Shown here: one piece after another, positions 18,103-28,585 of the stretch
How the letters are laid out: each line of letters starts with the position of its first letter
How positions within the stretch are numbered: position 1 is the stretch's first letter
The notes under the pieces: generated by a model
What the model was told of the DNA's origin: nothing
Databases searched by the model: none
What the model saw: only the letters and a program-made list of their open reading frames with translations
Made by a program: the position numbers and the translations under genes
Assembly (NCBI GenBank): GCA_025980665.1
Contig: JAICXC010000007.1
Coordinates: 1-64,000 of the forward strand
Direction of reading: 5' to 3'
DNA length: 64,000 nt
DNA from: Bryobacteraceae bacterium
GTDB lineage: Bacteria; Acidobacteriota; Terriglobia; Bryobacterales; Bryobacteraceae

Positions 18103-19329
18103 GTGACACCAGCCTGGCGCCGCTACGTCCGACCGCAGGATTTCGTTTGGCTGCTGTTCTTCTCGGCGCTCGCAATATTCGGACCAGAACGGGCTCCGGT
18201 GGTGCTGATATCGCTGGTCGCCCTAGGCGTCGTACATGCGCTGGAGCCACACATTGGATCCATCGCGGCCCTGGTACTGGAACTGGCGCTGTGCTATCCC
18301 ATCATCTATCCGGGCGGCATATCGAGCAGCTATTTCATCGTGCTCGTCCTGCCGGTAATCTCGGCGTCTACCAATTTCGGGCTGTTGGGGGCGGCGCTCT
18401 CCGCGCTCGCCGCCTGCGCCGTGTATTTGTCGATGATTCTTCTCCTGCCGTTCAGAAATCAATATCTCCCAGGCGAAGAGCGTCCGGAAGTGGTGTTGCG
18501 CGCGCTATTCTTCCTTGTCGTGGGGTTCCTGACGGCCCAACTGGCTCAGGCCAGCCGGAATGAGGCGCGAAAATCCCAGGCGGCCGCCGAAAAGCTGGCC
18601 GAAGCCAATCGTCATCTGGAAGAAGCCGAAGCCCAGGTGCGCCGCACCGATCGCCTGGCCGCGCTGGGGCAACTAACTGCGGGGCTGGCGCACGAGTTGC
18701 GCAATCCTCTGGGAACGATGAAGACCTCGGCCGAGCTACTGGCGCGAAAGGTGTCCTCCGACAACGAAATCGCGCGTGAGATGGCCGAGTACATCCAGCA
18801 GGAAGTGGATCGCATCAATTCCCTGATCACGCGGTTTCTAGATTTCGCGCGTCCTCGGAATCTGCGCCTGGAGAAGACCGATCTGCACGCCATGCTCGAT
18901 CACGCCATCGAACTCTTCGATCGCGAGAAAAGCGGCGCCGCGGCGTCGGTGACAGTATTTAAGAATTATTCGCCGGATGTGCCGCCAGTACGCGTGGAAG
19001 CGGAGCTGATGGCGCACGTAATCACGAACCTCCTATCGAACGCCGCGCAGGCCAGCGCTCCTGGCGCGGTCGTGACGGTTAAAACGCGTTTGGCGAACAC
19101 AGCGGACGGGCACATGGCGGAAATCGCGGTGATCGACCGTGGGTCAGGAATCGACCCGAAACAGCTCGAAAGCATCTTCAATCCGTTCTTCACCACCAAG
19201 GCGGAAGGCGTAGGCCTCGGGCTGGCGATCGTCTCCAAAATTGTCGATGAGCACGGCGGCCAGATCAACGTAGAAAGCACTGTAGGCGAGGGCACCGTGT
19301 TTCGAGTGTATCTGCCTGTGGCAGAGTAA
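18103..19329 (+). CDS. Membrane sensor histidine kinase
   Basis: N-terminal TM segments; LAALGQLTAGLAHELRNPLGTMKTSAELL (HisKA), GSGIDPKQLESIFNPFFTTKAEGVGLGLAIVSKIV (HATPase). Confidence 0.9.
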   Translation: MTPAWRRYVRPQDFVWLLFFSALAIFGPERAPVVLISLVALGVVHALEPHIGSIAALVLELALCYPIIYPGGISSSYFIVLVLPVISASTNFGLLGAALSALAACAVYLSMILLLPFRNQYLPGEERPEVVLRALFFLVVGFLTAQLAQASRNEARKSQAAAEKLAEANRHLEEAEAQVRRTDRLAALGQLTAGLAHELRNPLGTMKTSAELLARKVSSDNEIAREMAEYIQQEVDRINSLITRFLDFARPRNLRLEKTDLHAMLDHAIELFDREKSGAAASVTVFKNYSPDVPPVRVEAELMAHVITNLLSNAAQASAPGAVVTVKTRLANTADGHMAEIAVIDRGSGIDPKQLESIFNPFFTTKAEGVGLGLAIVSKIVDEHGGQINVESTVGEGTVFRVYLPVAE

Positions 19330-19341
19330 GAACAGTAACTC

Positions 19342-20679
19342 ATGCCCGAAAAACCAACCGTTCTGGTGATCGAAGACGAAGAAAAGCACCGCCGTGTGAT
19401 CGGCCTGCATCTGTCGTCGGACGGCTACGGCGTGAAAGCCGTCGGCACAGCCGAGGAAGGGCTCAAACAGGCCGGGGAAGCGGATCTGGTGCTCACCGAC
19501 CTGAAGCTGCCGGGGATGGACGGCTTGGCTCTGCTCGAGAAATTGCACGCGCAGAACGGGCATCTGCCGGTGATTGTGATGTCGGCGTTCGGAACGGTGG
19601 AAATCGCGGTAGAAGCGATGAAAAAGGGCGCGGTGGATTTTTTGCCGAAGCCGTTTTCTCTGGATCATCTGACGGTGGTTGTGGAGAAAGCACTCGAAGT
19701 CCGCAAATTGCGTGACGAGAATCGGGAGCTACGGGAAGCGCTGGGCCAGCGCTACCAGTTCGAAAACATCATCGGGCATAGCGCGCCGATGCAGGAAATC
19801 TTCTCGACCATCATGCGCGTGGCGCCCACCCGCGCGACCGTGCTGCTGGCGGGCGAAAGCGGCGTGGGGAAAGATATGATCGCGCGCGCCATCCACCAGC
19901 ATTCGCCGCGCAAGGATCGTCCGTTTGTAAAGATCAACTGCACCGCGATTCCCGAGAACTTGATGGAGAGCGAGCTCTTCGGATACGAGAAGGGTGCGTT
20001 CACCGGAGCAAACACGTCGAAACCCGGCAAGTTCGAGCAGTCCGATACAGGTACCGTGTTCCTGGACGAAATCGGCGACGTGCCCGGGTCCATCCAGGTG
20101 AAGCTGTTACGCGTGCTCCAGGAGCGCGAGTTTGAGCGCCTGGGCAGCAACAGGACGCAGCACACCGATGTGCGCGTCATCGCGGCGACCAACGTGGACC
20201 TGCGGGCGGCGCTTGAGCAGGGAACGTTTCGAGAGGATCTGTACTACCGGTTAAATGTCGTTCCGATGAACATTCCTCCTTTGCGCGAGCGTAAGGAGGA
20301 CATTCCCTATTTGGTGGAGCATTTCGCCAAAAAGTTCGGCGGCGAAATCAGCGAAGGCGCGATGGAGCGCCTTATGAGCTACCATTGGCCGGGCAATGTT
20401 CGCGAGTTGGAGAACGTGGTGGAGCGCAGTGTTCTTCTGGCTCAGGGACCCCGGGTCGAACCCAGTGACGTGAAGATCGATACGGCTCCGCGCCGGGCGA
20501 ACGCTGCGACCGGGGGCGATCATTTTCTTCCCGAAGGCATGACGCTCGACGAATACGAGCAGTCGGTGATTCGTGAGGCGCTCAAGCGCGCGAATGGGAA
20601 TAAAAGCCAAGCCGCGCGCCTGCTGGGTCTGACCCGGAACGCGCTACGCTATCGTTTGGCGCAAATGGGAATCGAGTAG
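19342..20679 (+). CDS. Sigma-54-dependent response regulator (NtrC family)
   Basis: Receiver domain, GESGVGKDMIARAIHQHS, ESELFGYEKGAFTGA, C-terminal Fis-type HTH (NKSQAARLLGLTRNALRYRL). Confidence 0.95.
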   Translation: MPEKPTVLVIEDEEKHRRVIGLHLSSDGYGVKAVGTAEEGLKQAGEADLVLTDLKLPGMDGLALLEKLHAQNGHLPVIVMSAFGTVEIAVEAMKKGAVDFLPKPFSLDHLTVVVEKALEVRKLRDENRELREALGQRYQFENIIGHSAPMQEIFSTIMRVAPTRATVLLAGESGVGKDMIARAIHQHSPRKDRPFVKINCTAIPENLMESELFGYEKGAFTGANTSKPGKFEQSDTGTVFLDEIGDVPGSIQVKLLRVLQEREFERLGSNRTQHTDVRVIAATNVDLRAALEQGTFREDLYYRLNVVPMNIPPLRERKEDIPYLVEHFAKKFGGEISEGAMERLMSYHWPGNVRELENVVERSVLLAQGPRVEPSDVKIDTAPRRANAATGGDHFLPEGMTLDEYEQSVIREALKRANGNKSQAARLLGLTRNALRYRLAQMGIE

Positions 20680-20732
20680 CCCAGATGTGGTGAAATAGTA
20701 GAGACGCCCCCGAGTCTGGAGGAAACACCCCA

Positions 20733-21860
20733 TTGAACCCAGCAGTTCTTGCCCTGGAAGACGGTACGGTCTTCGAGGGACAGAGTTTTGGTGCGCCCGT
20801 CGAACACACGGGCGAAGTAGTCTTCAATACCGCCATCACCGGATATCAGGAAGTTTTTACGGACCCATCCTACTCCGGCCAGATTGTCGTTCTGACAAAT
20901 CCGCAGATCGGTAACTATGGAGCGAACGAGAACGATTCCGAATCGTCGCGGCCTTATATCGAAGGGCTGGTGGTGCGCGAGTTCTCGCCGCTATCGAGCA
21001 ACTGGCGTTCGGATCAGACGGCACAGCACTTTTTGACTGAGAACGGTGTTCCCGTGATCTCCGGGATCGACACTCGTGCGCTGGTCCTGCATTTGCGATC
21101 ACGCGGAGTGATGCGCGGCGTGCTGTCATCAATTTCCACCGATACCAAGGAACTGGTGGAGCGCGCGAGAAAATCGCCTTCGATGAACGGCCTGGATCTA
21201 GCCACTCGTGTATCCACACCCCAGGTTTATACATGGGATCGTGGGGCGATCGCGGCATCGCCTTCGGAAGATGTCGGCGATCCTGCAGAGGCTCGTTTTC
21301 ATGTGGTCGCCTACGATTTCGGGATCAAGCGAAATATTTTGAGGATGCTGGTCCAATCGGGCAGCCGCGTAACCGTGGTGCCAGCCGGCACGAAAGCCGA
21401 AGATGTGCTCGCGCTGAAGCCGAGCGGCGTGTTTTTGTCAAATGGTCCCGGCGATCCGGAGCCGCTCACGTATCAGGCCGATCAGGTGCGCAAGCTGGTC
21501 GGGAAGACGCCGATCTTCGGTATCTGTCTGGGTCATCAGATCCTGGGTCTGGCGTTGGGTGGTAAAACTTACAAGCTGAAGTTCGGGCATCGCGGCGCGA
21601 ATCATCCGGTGCTGAATAAGGTCACCGGTCGAGTGGAGATAACGTCTCACAATCACGGGTTCGCGGTTGACCCGGATACGCTGAACTTGAATGAAATAGA
21701 AGTCACGCACATGAATCTAAATGACCAGACGCTAGAGGGTTTCCGGCATCGTAATCATCCTGTGTTCTGTGTGCAGTATCATCCTGAAGCGGCGCCCGGA
21801 CCGCACGATTCGCACTACTTGTTCGGTAATTTTATAAAGCTGATGGAGGGCGGGAAATAA
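20733..21860 (+). CDS. carA: Carbamoyl-phosphate synthase small subunit
   Basis: [20 protein letters not shown]...[26 protein letters not shown]...[34 protein letters not shown] start. Confidence 0.97.
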   Translation: MNPAVLALEDGTVFEGQSFGAPVEHTGEVVFNTAITGYQEVFTDPSYSGQIVVLTNPQIGNYGANENDSESSRPYIEGLVVREFSPLSSNWRSDQTAQHFLTENGVPVISGIDTRALVLHLRSRGVMRGVLSSISTDTKELVERARKSPSMNGLDLATRVSTPQVYTWDRGAIAASPSEDVGDPAEARFHVVAYDFGIKRNILRMLVQSGSRVTVVPAGTKAEDVLALKPSGVFLSNGPGDPEPLTYQADQVRKLVGKTPIFGICLGHQILGLALGGKTYKLKFGHRGANHPVLNKVTGRVEITSHNHGFAVDPDTLNLNEIEVTHMNLNDQTLEGFRHRNHPVFCVQYHPEAAPGPHDSHYLFGNFIKLMEGGK

Positions 21861-21861
21861 T

Positions 21862-24800
21862 TTGCCGCGGCGTAACGACATTCACCGCATTCTGATCGTG
21901 GGCTCGGGTCCGATCATCATCGGCCAAGCTTGCGAGTTCGATTATTCCGGCGCGCAGGCGTGCAAGGCGCTGCGCCAGGACGGCTATGAAGTCATCCTGA
22001 TCAATTCGAATCCGGCCACTATCATGACGGATCCGAACCTGGCGGATCGCACCTACGTGGAGCCGCTGAGCGTGGAATATGCCGCCGAGGTGATCCGCCG
22101 CGAGCGACCCGACGCGCTGCTTTCCACGGTCGGCGGGCAGACTGGATTGAATCTTTCGGTGGCGTTGGCCGAAGCTGGCGTGCTGGATCGGTACGGCGTA
22201 GAACTAATCGGCGCGAAACTGGACGCGATCAAGAAGGCCGAAGATCGTCTGCTGTTCAAGGACGCGATGAAAAAGATCGGCCTGGATCTGCCGCAGTCGC
22301 AACTGGTGACTACGGTCGAGACTGGTCTGGAGTTCGCGGCGCGCATCGGATACCCGGTGATTCTACGGCCGAGCTTCACGATGGGCGGCTCAGGCGGTGG
22401 TATCGCCTACAATCGCGAAGATCTGGTCCAGATTTGCGAACAGGGCCTGGATCTGTCGCCAGTGCATGAAGTCCTGATCGAAGAAAGTGTCCTGGGCTGG
22501 AAGGAATTCGAGCTGGAGGTGATGCGGGATCAGGCAGACAACGCCATCATTGTTTGCTCGATTGAAAATTTCGATCCCATGGGGGTCCACACGGGCGATT
22601 CGATTACGGTCGCGCCCGCGCAGACGCTCACGGACCGCGAATATCAGATGATGCGCGATGGCGCCCTGAAGTGCCTGCGCGAGATCGGCGTGGATACCGG
22701 CGGCTCGAACGTGCAGTTTGCCATCGATCCGGCCACCGGCCGCATGGTCATCGTCGAGATGAATCCGCGCGTGTCGCGCTCCTCCGCTCTCGCTTCCAAA
22801 GCCACGGGATTTCCGATCGCCAAGATCGCGGCGAAGCTGGCGGTGGGGTATCGGCTGGATGAGATCAAGAACGATATCACGCGCCAGACTCCGGCATGTT
22901 TCGAGCCGACCATCGATTACGTGGTCGTCAAAATTCCGCGCTGGCAGTTCGAAAAATTCCCCGGTGCAGAGCCTGTTCTGGGTACGCAGATGAAGAGCGT
23001 CGGCGAGGCCATGGCCATCGGCCGGACGTTCAAGCAGGCGCTGGGCAAGGGCATGCGAAGCCTCGAAACGGGCAAAGCGGACGGCGCGGTGACGTATCAG
23101 GACGACTTGATTGAGCCGCGGCTCATCACGCCCAATCCCGACCGGTTGGGCTATATCCGTTTCGCCTTCGAGCGCGGCTACACCGAAGAACAGGTTCACA
23201 CGCTCACCTCGATCGATCCCTGGTTCCTGCGGCAAGTGCGCGAGATGGTCGACCTCGAGCGGGATATGGTGAAACTCACCCTGGGCACGATCACGCGCGA
23301 GCAGTTTCTTGCGGCAAAGCGCGACGGCATCTCCGACTCGCAGCTCGCCCGGACCTGGAAGGTCGGGCCATTAGATGTGCGAGCCCGGCGCAAGGAACTG
23401 GGCGTTACGGCGGTATTCAACCGCGTGGATACCTGCGCGGCTGAGTTCGAGAGCTTCACCCCCTATCTGTATTCGAGTTACGAATCCCACTGCGAGGCCG
23501 CGCCGACGGATCGCAGGAAGGTCATGATCCTGGGCAGCGGTCCGAACCGGATCGGGCAGGGCATCGAGTTCGATTACTGCTGCTGCCACGCGTCGTTCGC
23601 GCTGCAAGAGTTCGGCGTCGAGTCGATCATGGTGAACTGTAATCCCGAGACCGTCTCGACCGATTACGACACCAGCGATCGGCTGTACTTTGAGCCGCTC
23701 ACCCTGGAAGAGGTTCTGAACATCTACGAAACTGAAAAGCCGGATGGCGTGATTGTCCAGTTCGGCGGTCAGACTCCGCTGACTCTGGCCTTGCCCTTGA
23801 AGCGCGCTGGCGTGCCGATTATCGGGACCGATCCGATGAATATTGATCTGGCGGAAGATCGCAAGCTGTTCGGCAAACTTCTCGACGAGTTGAAAATCCC
23901 TGCACCGGCCAACGGTTCGGCGACAACGGTAGAGGGCGCGTGCGACGTTGCGCGCCAGTTGGGGTATCCGGTGCTGGTGCGGCCTAGTTACGTCCTGGGC
24001 GGGCGTGCCATGGTGATTGCCTACGACGAAGATACGGTGCGGCGCTACATGCAAGAAGCGGTGATCTTCTCGCAAGATCGGCCCGTGCTGATCGACCGGT
24101 TCCTGGAAGATGCCACCGAAGTGGACGTGGACGCCCTGGCGGATACCAGCGGCGCGGTGCTGATCGCGGGAATCATGGAGCACATCGAAGAAGCCGGAGT
24201 ACATTCGGGCGATTCGAGCTGTGTTCTGCCGTCGACGTCGCTTTCCGAAAAAACTCTGGCGACGATTCGCACCTACACGGAGCAACTGGCTCGCGCACTG
24301 AACGTGATCGGGTTGATGAACATTCAGTATGCCGTTAAAGACGGTACGGTCTATGTTCTAGAAGTTAATCCGAGAGCCTCGCGTACAGTCCCTTACGTCG
24401 GTAAAGCGACGGGAGTGCCACTGCCGAAGATCGCCGTAGGGCTGATGCTGGGAAAGAAAATCTCCGATTTTACAGATGCGACCGGCGTGCTTCCCGTCCC
24501 GCAGTTCTTCGTGAAATCGCCTGTATTTCCGTTCAACAAGTTCCCTGGCGTCGATCCGTCGCTGGGGCCTGAGATGCGTTCCACGGGAGAAGTGATGGGC
24601 GTGGGCGAGAATTTCGGCGAGGCTTTTGCCAAAGCCCAATTGAGCGCCGGCACGCCGCTGCCGGATAAGGGCCGCGTGTTCTTCACGGTGAACGATCGCG
24701 ATAAGCTTGTCGCGGCGGCGCTGGCGAAGAGACTGACCGAGCTCGGATTCGAGATTACAGCCACGCGCGGCACGGCCAACGCAATTCGCGCAGCGGGAAT

Positions 24801-25089
24801 TCCGGTGAAGACCGTTTTCAAGTACAACGAAGGCCGGCCGAACGCGGTGGATCTACTGAAGGCAGGTTCCATCAGCCTGATCATTTATACAGGCACTACG
24901 GGCGCCCACGCATTTGCCGATGAGAAGGCGATTCGCAGAAATGCCGTCACCTATCGGGTGCCGTGCATTACTACCATCAGTGGAGCGCGGGCGGCGGTGG
25001 AAGCGATTGCGTCGAAAGGCCGGGATCCCATTCGCGTATGGAGCTTGCAGGAAATCCACGGAACTACGACGGCGGCGGCGAAGCGTTAG
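21862..25089 (+). CDS. carB: Carbamoyl-phosphate synthase large subunit
   Basis: 1075 aa; [28 protein letters not shown], two ATP-grasp halves, MGS-like C-terminus. TTG start. Confidence 0.97.
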   Translation: MPRRNDIHRILIVGSGPIIIGQACEFDYSGAQACKALRQDGYEVILINSNPATIMTDPNLADRTYVEPLSVEYAAEVIRRERPDALLSTVGGQTGLNLSVALAEAGVLDRYGVELIGAKLDAIKKAEDRLLFKDAMKKIGLDLPQSQLVTTVETGLEFAARIGYPVILRPSFTMGGSGGGIAYNREDLVQICEQGLDLSPVHEVLIEESVLGWKEFELEVMRDQADNAIIVCSIENFDPMGVHTGDSITVAPAQTLTDREYQMMRDGALKCLREIGVDTGGSNVQFAIDPATGRMVIVEMNPRVSRSSALASKATGFPIAKIAAKLAVGYRLDEIKNDITRQTPACFEPTIDYVVVKIPRWQFEKFPGAEPVLGTQMKSVGEAMAIGRTFKQALGKGMRSLETGKADGAVTYQDDLIEPRLITPNPDRLGYIRFAFERGYTEEQVHTLTSIDPWFLRQVREMVDLERDMVKLTLGTITREQFLAAKRDGISDSQLARTWKVGPLDVRARRKELGVTAVFNRVDTCAAEFESFTPYLYSSYESHCEAAPTDRRKVMILGSGPNRIGQGIEFDYCCCHASFALQEFGVESIMVNCNPETVSTDYDTSDRLYFEPLTLEEVLNIYETEKPDGVIVQFGGQTPLTLALPLKRAGVPIIGTDPMNIDLAEDRKLFGKLLDELKIPAPANGSATTVEGACDVARQLGYPVLVRPSYVLGGRAMVIAYDEDTVRRYMQEAVIFSQDRPVLIDRFLEDATEVDVDALADTSGAVLIAGIMEHIEEAGVHSGDSSCVLPSTSLSEKTLATIRTYTEQLARALNVIGLMNIQYAVKDGTVYVLEVNPRASRTVPYVGKATGVPLPKIAVGLMLGKKISDFTDATGVLPVPQFFVKSPVFPFNKFPGVDPSLGPEMRSTGEVMGVGENFGEAFAKAQLSAGTPLPDKGRVFFTVNDRDKLVAAALAKRLTELGFEITATRGTANAIRAAGIPVKTVFKYNEGRPNAVDLLKAGSISLIIYTGTTGAHAFADEKAIRRNAVTYRVPCITTISGARAAVEAIASKGRDPIRVWSLQEIHGTTTAAAKR

Positions 25090-25096
25090 ATAACCC

Positions 25097-25123
25097 GACA
25101 GGTGACAAGATCACCTGTCCTAC
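25097..25123. repeat. Hairpin element copy 2: GACAGGTGA-CAAGA-TCACCTGTC-CTAC
   Basis: Perfect 9-bp stem, loop CAAGA and 3' CTAC identical to copy 1; the one arm difference is compensated in the other arm. Confidence 0.75.
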
Positions 25124-25139
25124 CACAAGACCGCCTGAC

Positions 25140-25352
25140 CTACCTGGCAGGTTCGGGGGCGGTGTCGCGACTGCGCTTCTTACGATTGCGCTTGCGGGCC
25201 AAGGCGGCTTTCACGCGCTTCTTTTCGCCCGGTTTCAGATAGAAGGAGTGGCGCTTGATCTCCTTGATAATTTCTTCACGGAGCACCAAACGCTTGAAAC
25301 GGCGTAGCGCGCTCTCCAGAGTCTCGCCGTCTTGAAGGTGAATTTCTGCCAT
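25140..25352 (-). CDS. rpsU: 30S ribosomal protein S21
   Basis: MAEIHLQDGETLESALRRFKRLVLREEIIKEIKRHSFYLKPGEKKRVKAALARKR. Confidence 0.93.
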   Translation of the reverse strand: MAEIHLQDGETLESALRRFKRLVLREEIIKEIKRHSFYLKPGEKKRVKAALARKRNRKKRSRDTAPEPAR

Positions 25353-25366
25353 TTTTCTCTTCTATC

Positions 25367-25408
25367 TATTAGATCAGATCTCAGGCCTATTAGACCAGAT
25401 CTCAGGCG
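25367..25408. repeat. 21-bp tandem duplication overlapping a stop codon
   Basis: CTATTAGATCAGATCTCAGGC / CTATTAGACCAGATCTCAGGC, one mismatch. Confidence 0.9.
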
Positions 25409-25608
25409 CTCTTTTGCGGCTCCCGCCCGGCTTCTCCATCGTACTCATACCCTTGCAGCTCTTCCAGGATAGGGTTCCCCTCGGCAACTTCGGGTCCCGT
25501 TCCAGGTTCCTTTGGTTGCAAGCGTTTAGTGCGCTTTTCGTCCTGTTTCTCTTTGCGCGCCTGCTCTCTTTGCCGCTTTTTAAACGATTGTGGGCCACGA
25601 CCAGCCAT
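25402..25608 (-). CDS. Small conserved-looking basic protein
   Basis: MAGRGPQSFKKRQREQARKEKQDEKRTKRLQPKEPGTGPEVAEGNPILEELQGYEYDGEAGREPQKSA; located just upstream of rpsU. Confidence 0.5.
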   Translation of the reverse strand: MAGRGPQSFKKRQREQARKEKQDEKRTKRLQPKEPGTGPEVAEGNPILEELQGYEYDGEAGREPQKSA

Positions 25609-25876
25609 ATAGTAGCTCCTGCTATAGAAACGCCGCGCGCTCACACGGAACCGGCGCGGGGCAGCGAAGGCCTATCTGCGATTTAGCAAGAACACCGCGA
25701 ACGGCTGGGAGCAAGCGACCAGCACACTTATACTGTACCACTTGGCCTCAATCGGCTTCCACTCGTCCTAAATAAACCACCTAAGATGAAGAATCGATTG
25801 ATCGTTCGATCAGGATGTCCGGTCACCTATCCTGGGTGCTCGCAGCGCATACCGCAGTTTGCCATCATAGATCCTG

Positions 25877-26575
25877 ATGCGGATTTTGGTGACCAATGAC
25901 GATGGATGGGATGCTCCCGGTCTTGCGACGCTAAAATCCCTGGCGGGACGAATAGGTGACGTCTTGGTGGTGGCCCCGCAGGATCCGCATTCCTACGCCG
26001 GACACCGCGTGACTACGGATTGCCCGTTGGTTCTGACGGAGACCGGCACACAGGAATTCACGCTATCGGGGACCCCGGCTGACTGCGTGCGCCTGGCGGT
26101 CTCCACGCTCTTCCCGGATATTGACTGGGTATTTTCGGGGATCAATCGTGGAGGAAACCTGGGAGCCGATCTCTTCACGTCGGCAACGGTGGCTGCGGTA
26201 CGCGAAGCCGCGCTGTTGGGCCGCCCGGGGATCGCGGTTTCGCAGTACGTGCGCAAGGGAGTGGCGCTCGATTGGGACCTGTCAGCGGAGATGGCACTGC
26301 CGGTAATCGCGCAACTCATCGCCGAAGGGTGCCCGTCCAAAGGGTATTGGAATGTGAATCTGCCGCACCTTGACGTTGACAAAAATGATGCTCGCGAAAG
26401 CCCGGCAGTAGTTCGATGCGATCCCGACAATGAGCCGCTCGATGTCCGATTCCGGCGTGAAGGCAACTGTTTTCACTATGCCGGCTCCTATCCAGGGCGC
26501 CGTAAAACGCCTGGAAGGGACGTTGAGCATTGTTTCAGCGGGTCTATTACCGTCAGTTGCCTCCAGCTCGAGTGA
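25877..26575 (+). CDS. surE: 5'/3'-nucleotidase SurE
   Basis: MRILVTNDDGWDAPGL...VVAPQDPHSYAGHRVT...LSGTPADCVRLA...VFSGINRGGNLGADLFTSATVAAVREAALLG. Confidence 0.93.
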   Translation: MRILVTNDDGWDAPGLATLKSLAGRIGDVLVVAPQDPHSYAGHRVTTDCPLVLTETGTQEFTLSGTPADCVRLAVSTLFPDIDWVFSGINRGGNLGADLFTSATVAAVREAALLGRPGIAVSQYVRKGVALDWDLSAEMALPVIAQLIAEGCPSKGYWNVNLPHLDVDKNDARESPAVVRCDPDNEPLDVRFRREGNCFHYAGSYPGRRKTPGRDVEHCFSGSITVSCLQLE

Positions 26576-26650
26576 ACCGGGCTTTTTCTTTCACAAACAT
26601 TTCACAAATCCCTTGCGACTAACTGCTCCTTCCGGCGTAATACTGGGCCC

Positions 26651-27505
26651 ATGCGGCATGTCATCAAAGCGACCTTTACTCTTCTCACTCCCCTGCTTCT
26701 GTGGTTACCTCTTGGCGCGCAAAGTTTGACGGTTCCCCACGTAGTCGACGGCGGAGGCTGGCAATCCACCATCGTACTCACCAACACCACGTCCAATCCT
26801 GCATCTGCCAGTTTGATCTTTCACCAGGAAACGACCGGCGGCAACACCCAGCCATGGACGCCTCCCTTCCAAGAAGTGGTGTCGACGTCGGGGTTATCTT
26901 TGGCGGGCGGTTCGTCTTTGTTCCTGCACACAGCCGGTACGGCAGCGGATTTATCGCAAGGCTGGGCCGAGCTTAACGCGGACCCGGGTGTAACCGGTTA
27001 CGTAGTCTTCACCATCCGCGTGCCAGGACATCAAGATCAGGATGGCACTGCGCCAATTGGCGCCTCTGCCAGCCGCCTCCTGGTACCCTACGACGACTCC
27101 AATGGATTCGTGACCGGCATTGCGGTCGTGAATCCCACATCGTCAGCTCAAACTATTTCGGTTGGGTTCCGGACCACGACTGGAGGAGTCGCCATGGCTG
27201 CCCTGCCTAGCGTACCAGCCGGAGGGCACATGTCCTTTGTCTTGTCGCAGCAGTTTCCAGTGATACAAGGGCACGAAGGATTGGCCGAATTCACTAGCAT
27301 CACCGGCACGTTTTCGATGATCGCCCTTCGAGTGAATCCGACCTCATCGTTCACCGCAGCTCCCGTGTACTTTCAGAGCGGAGCGCCTCTCATCTCGGCG
27401 AGTATGGATCCGGGAAATCCCTACGATCCGGGTGCTCCCACCGATCCGGGTAATCCCTATCCGGGTCCACCGATGTACTACCAGTCGTCACACGCCGATC
27501 ACTAA
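26651..27505 (+). CDS. Secreted protein of unknown function with Pro/Gly-rich tail (paralogue of 3080..3853)
   Basis: 284 aa; signal peptide; C-terminal DPGNPYDPGAPTDPGNPYPGPPMYY. Confidence 0.7.
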   Translation: MRHVIKATFTLLTPLLLWLPLGAQSLTVPHVVDGGGWQSTIVLTNTTSNPASASLIFHQETTGGNTQPWTPPFQEVVSTSGLSLAGGSSLFLHTAGTAADLSQGWAELNADPGVTGYVVFTIRVPGHQDQDGTAPIGASASRLLVPYDDSNGFVTGIAVVNPTSSAQTISVGFRTTTGGVAMAALPSVPAGGHMSFVLSQQFPVIQGHEGLAEFTSITGTFSMIALRVNPTSSFTAAPVYFQSGAPLISASMDPGNPYDPGAPTDPGNPYPGPPMYYQSSHADH

Positions 27506-27512
27506 CCGTCGG

Positions 27513-27866
27513 CTACCTCAGCCATTCGCCGTCATGCATGATCATTTCGGCCGACTTGGTCGCGGCGTTGCGTAGCACCAGATCAGCAGGTTCGCCGGCG
27601 GCGATCACAGAAGTGCTGGGTGCGGGGGTCACAAGCTTGCCCATCCCCGAGGTTATTTGCGCGCCCTTGGGCACGGGTGTGGATGCCTGAGGGCCCACGG
27701 CCTGGAATTTTCCGTCGCGGATCACGATGATGGAATGCTCCAGGCGGGGCCGCTCGTGGCCGGGATCGAGCTGCGCGCCGACGATGACCTTTACCGGCGA
27801 TGAGTCGGACGGAGATCCGCAGGACGCCAGCAAACACATCACCGATAGCAGGATCGATCTGGTCAT
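27513..27866 (-). CDS. Amidohydrolase-like lipoprotein lacking the catalytic barrel
   Basis: LLASCGS lipobox; VIVGAQLDPG..RPRLEHSIIVIRDGKFQAVGPQASTPVPKGAQ plus AAGEPADLVLRNA...AEMIMHDGEW, the N- and C-terminal amidohydrolase segments joined directly. Confidence 0.6.
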   Translation of the reverse strand: MTRSILLSVMCLLASCGSPSDSSPVKVIVGAQLDPGHERPRLEHSIIVIRDGKFQAVGPQASTPVPKGAQITSGMGKLVTPAPSTSVIAAGEPADLVLRNAATKSAEMIMHDGEWLR

Positions 27867-28549
27867 CCTAAGAGGGCCTCCAGCGAAAGTGCGCGTAAAT
27901 CCGGCACCAGAATATCCGGGGAGTGCTCTGCAAGCTCTTCGGCCGATACCAAGCCTGTAGCCACGGCGATTGAGCGCACGCCGTTGGCCCGTGCGGCGCG
28001 AATATCGTTGGGATGATCGCCGATCAGCGCCACAGGACTGGACCGGTTAATCCAGCCTTGCCGGCGCGCATGGCGAACCGCGATGCGCACCAATCCCGCC
28101 CTATCCGCTGCTAACTCAGCAAAAGCCCCGAAACGCAGGTATTGCTTTAGGCCCGCGCGCTCCATCTTCTTCCAGCCGATGCGCGATAAGTTTCCGGTGA
28201 CCAGTCCTGCTGGAATCCTTCTCCGCCACAACCGGTAGAGCAACATTCGCGCGCCGGGGCAAACGCGGCGTCGAAGGTCGGGACAACTCCGCACGTAGAT
28301 GCGCTGTGCTGCAGTCACGATTGCGGGCATGTGCTGCCGGATGACTGCTCGCGAAACACCGGCGTTAGCGAGCATGCAACTGAGAATGTCGCGATCGAGC
28401 ATGCCTTGCACCGGCACGCCCTCAGTAGTCGTTTCCACGCCGGTGGCGCGGCGAACCGCATCGATTAATGCCTGGCGATGATGCGGACCCGCGCGGCGCA
28501 GCAAAGTTCCATCGATATCGAAAAGCACTAATGCTTGCTTACCTTCCAA
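27863..28549 (-). CDS. HAD-superfamily hydrolase
   Basis: ALVLFDIDGTLLRRAGPHH...PAGLVTGNLSRIGWKKMERAGL...SPVALIGDHPNDIRAARANGVRSIAVATG. TTG start proposed at 28549. Confidence 0.8.
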   Translation of the reverse strand: MEGKQALVLFDIDGTLLRRAGPHHRQALIDAVRRATGVETTTEGVPVQGMLDRDILSCMLANAGVSRAVIRQHMPAIVTAAQRIYVRSCPDLRRRVCPGARMLLYRLWRRRIPAGLVTGNLSRIGWKKMERAGLKQYLRFGAFAELAADRAGLVRIAVRHARRQGWINRSSPVALIGDHPNDIRAARANGVRSIAVATGLVSAEELAEHSPDILVPDLRALSLEALLG

Positions 28550-28585
28550 TACATCATGATATCCGGCTGCTAGAATAGCCTTGTC

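Noticed and set aside
18065-18250. N-terminal extension of the S46 peptidase ORF
   Set aside because: Would overlap the divergent histidine kinase start; signal peptide begins at MKRGLMNRL.
22390-23235. 281-aa minus ORF inside carB
   Set aside because: Antisense shadow of strongly conserved CarB; no recognisable domain.
23371-24285. 304-aa minus ORF inside carB
   Set aside because: Antisense shadow of CarB.
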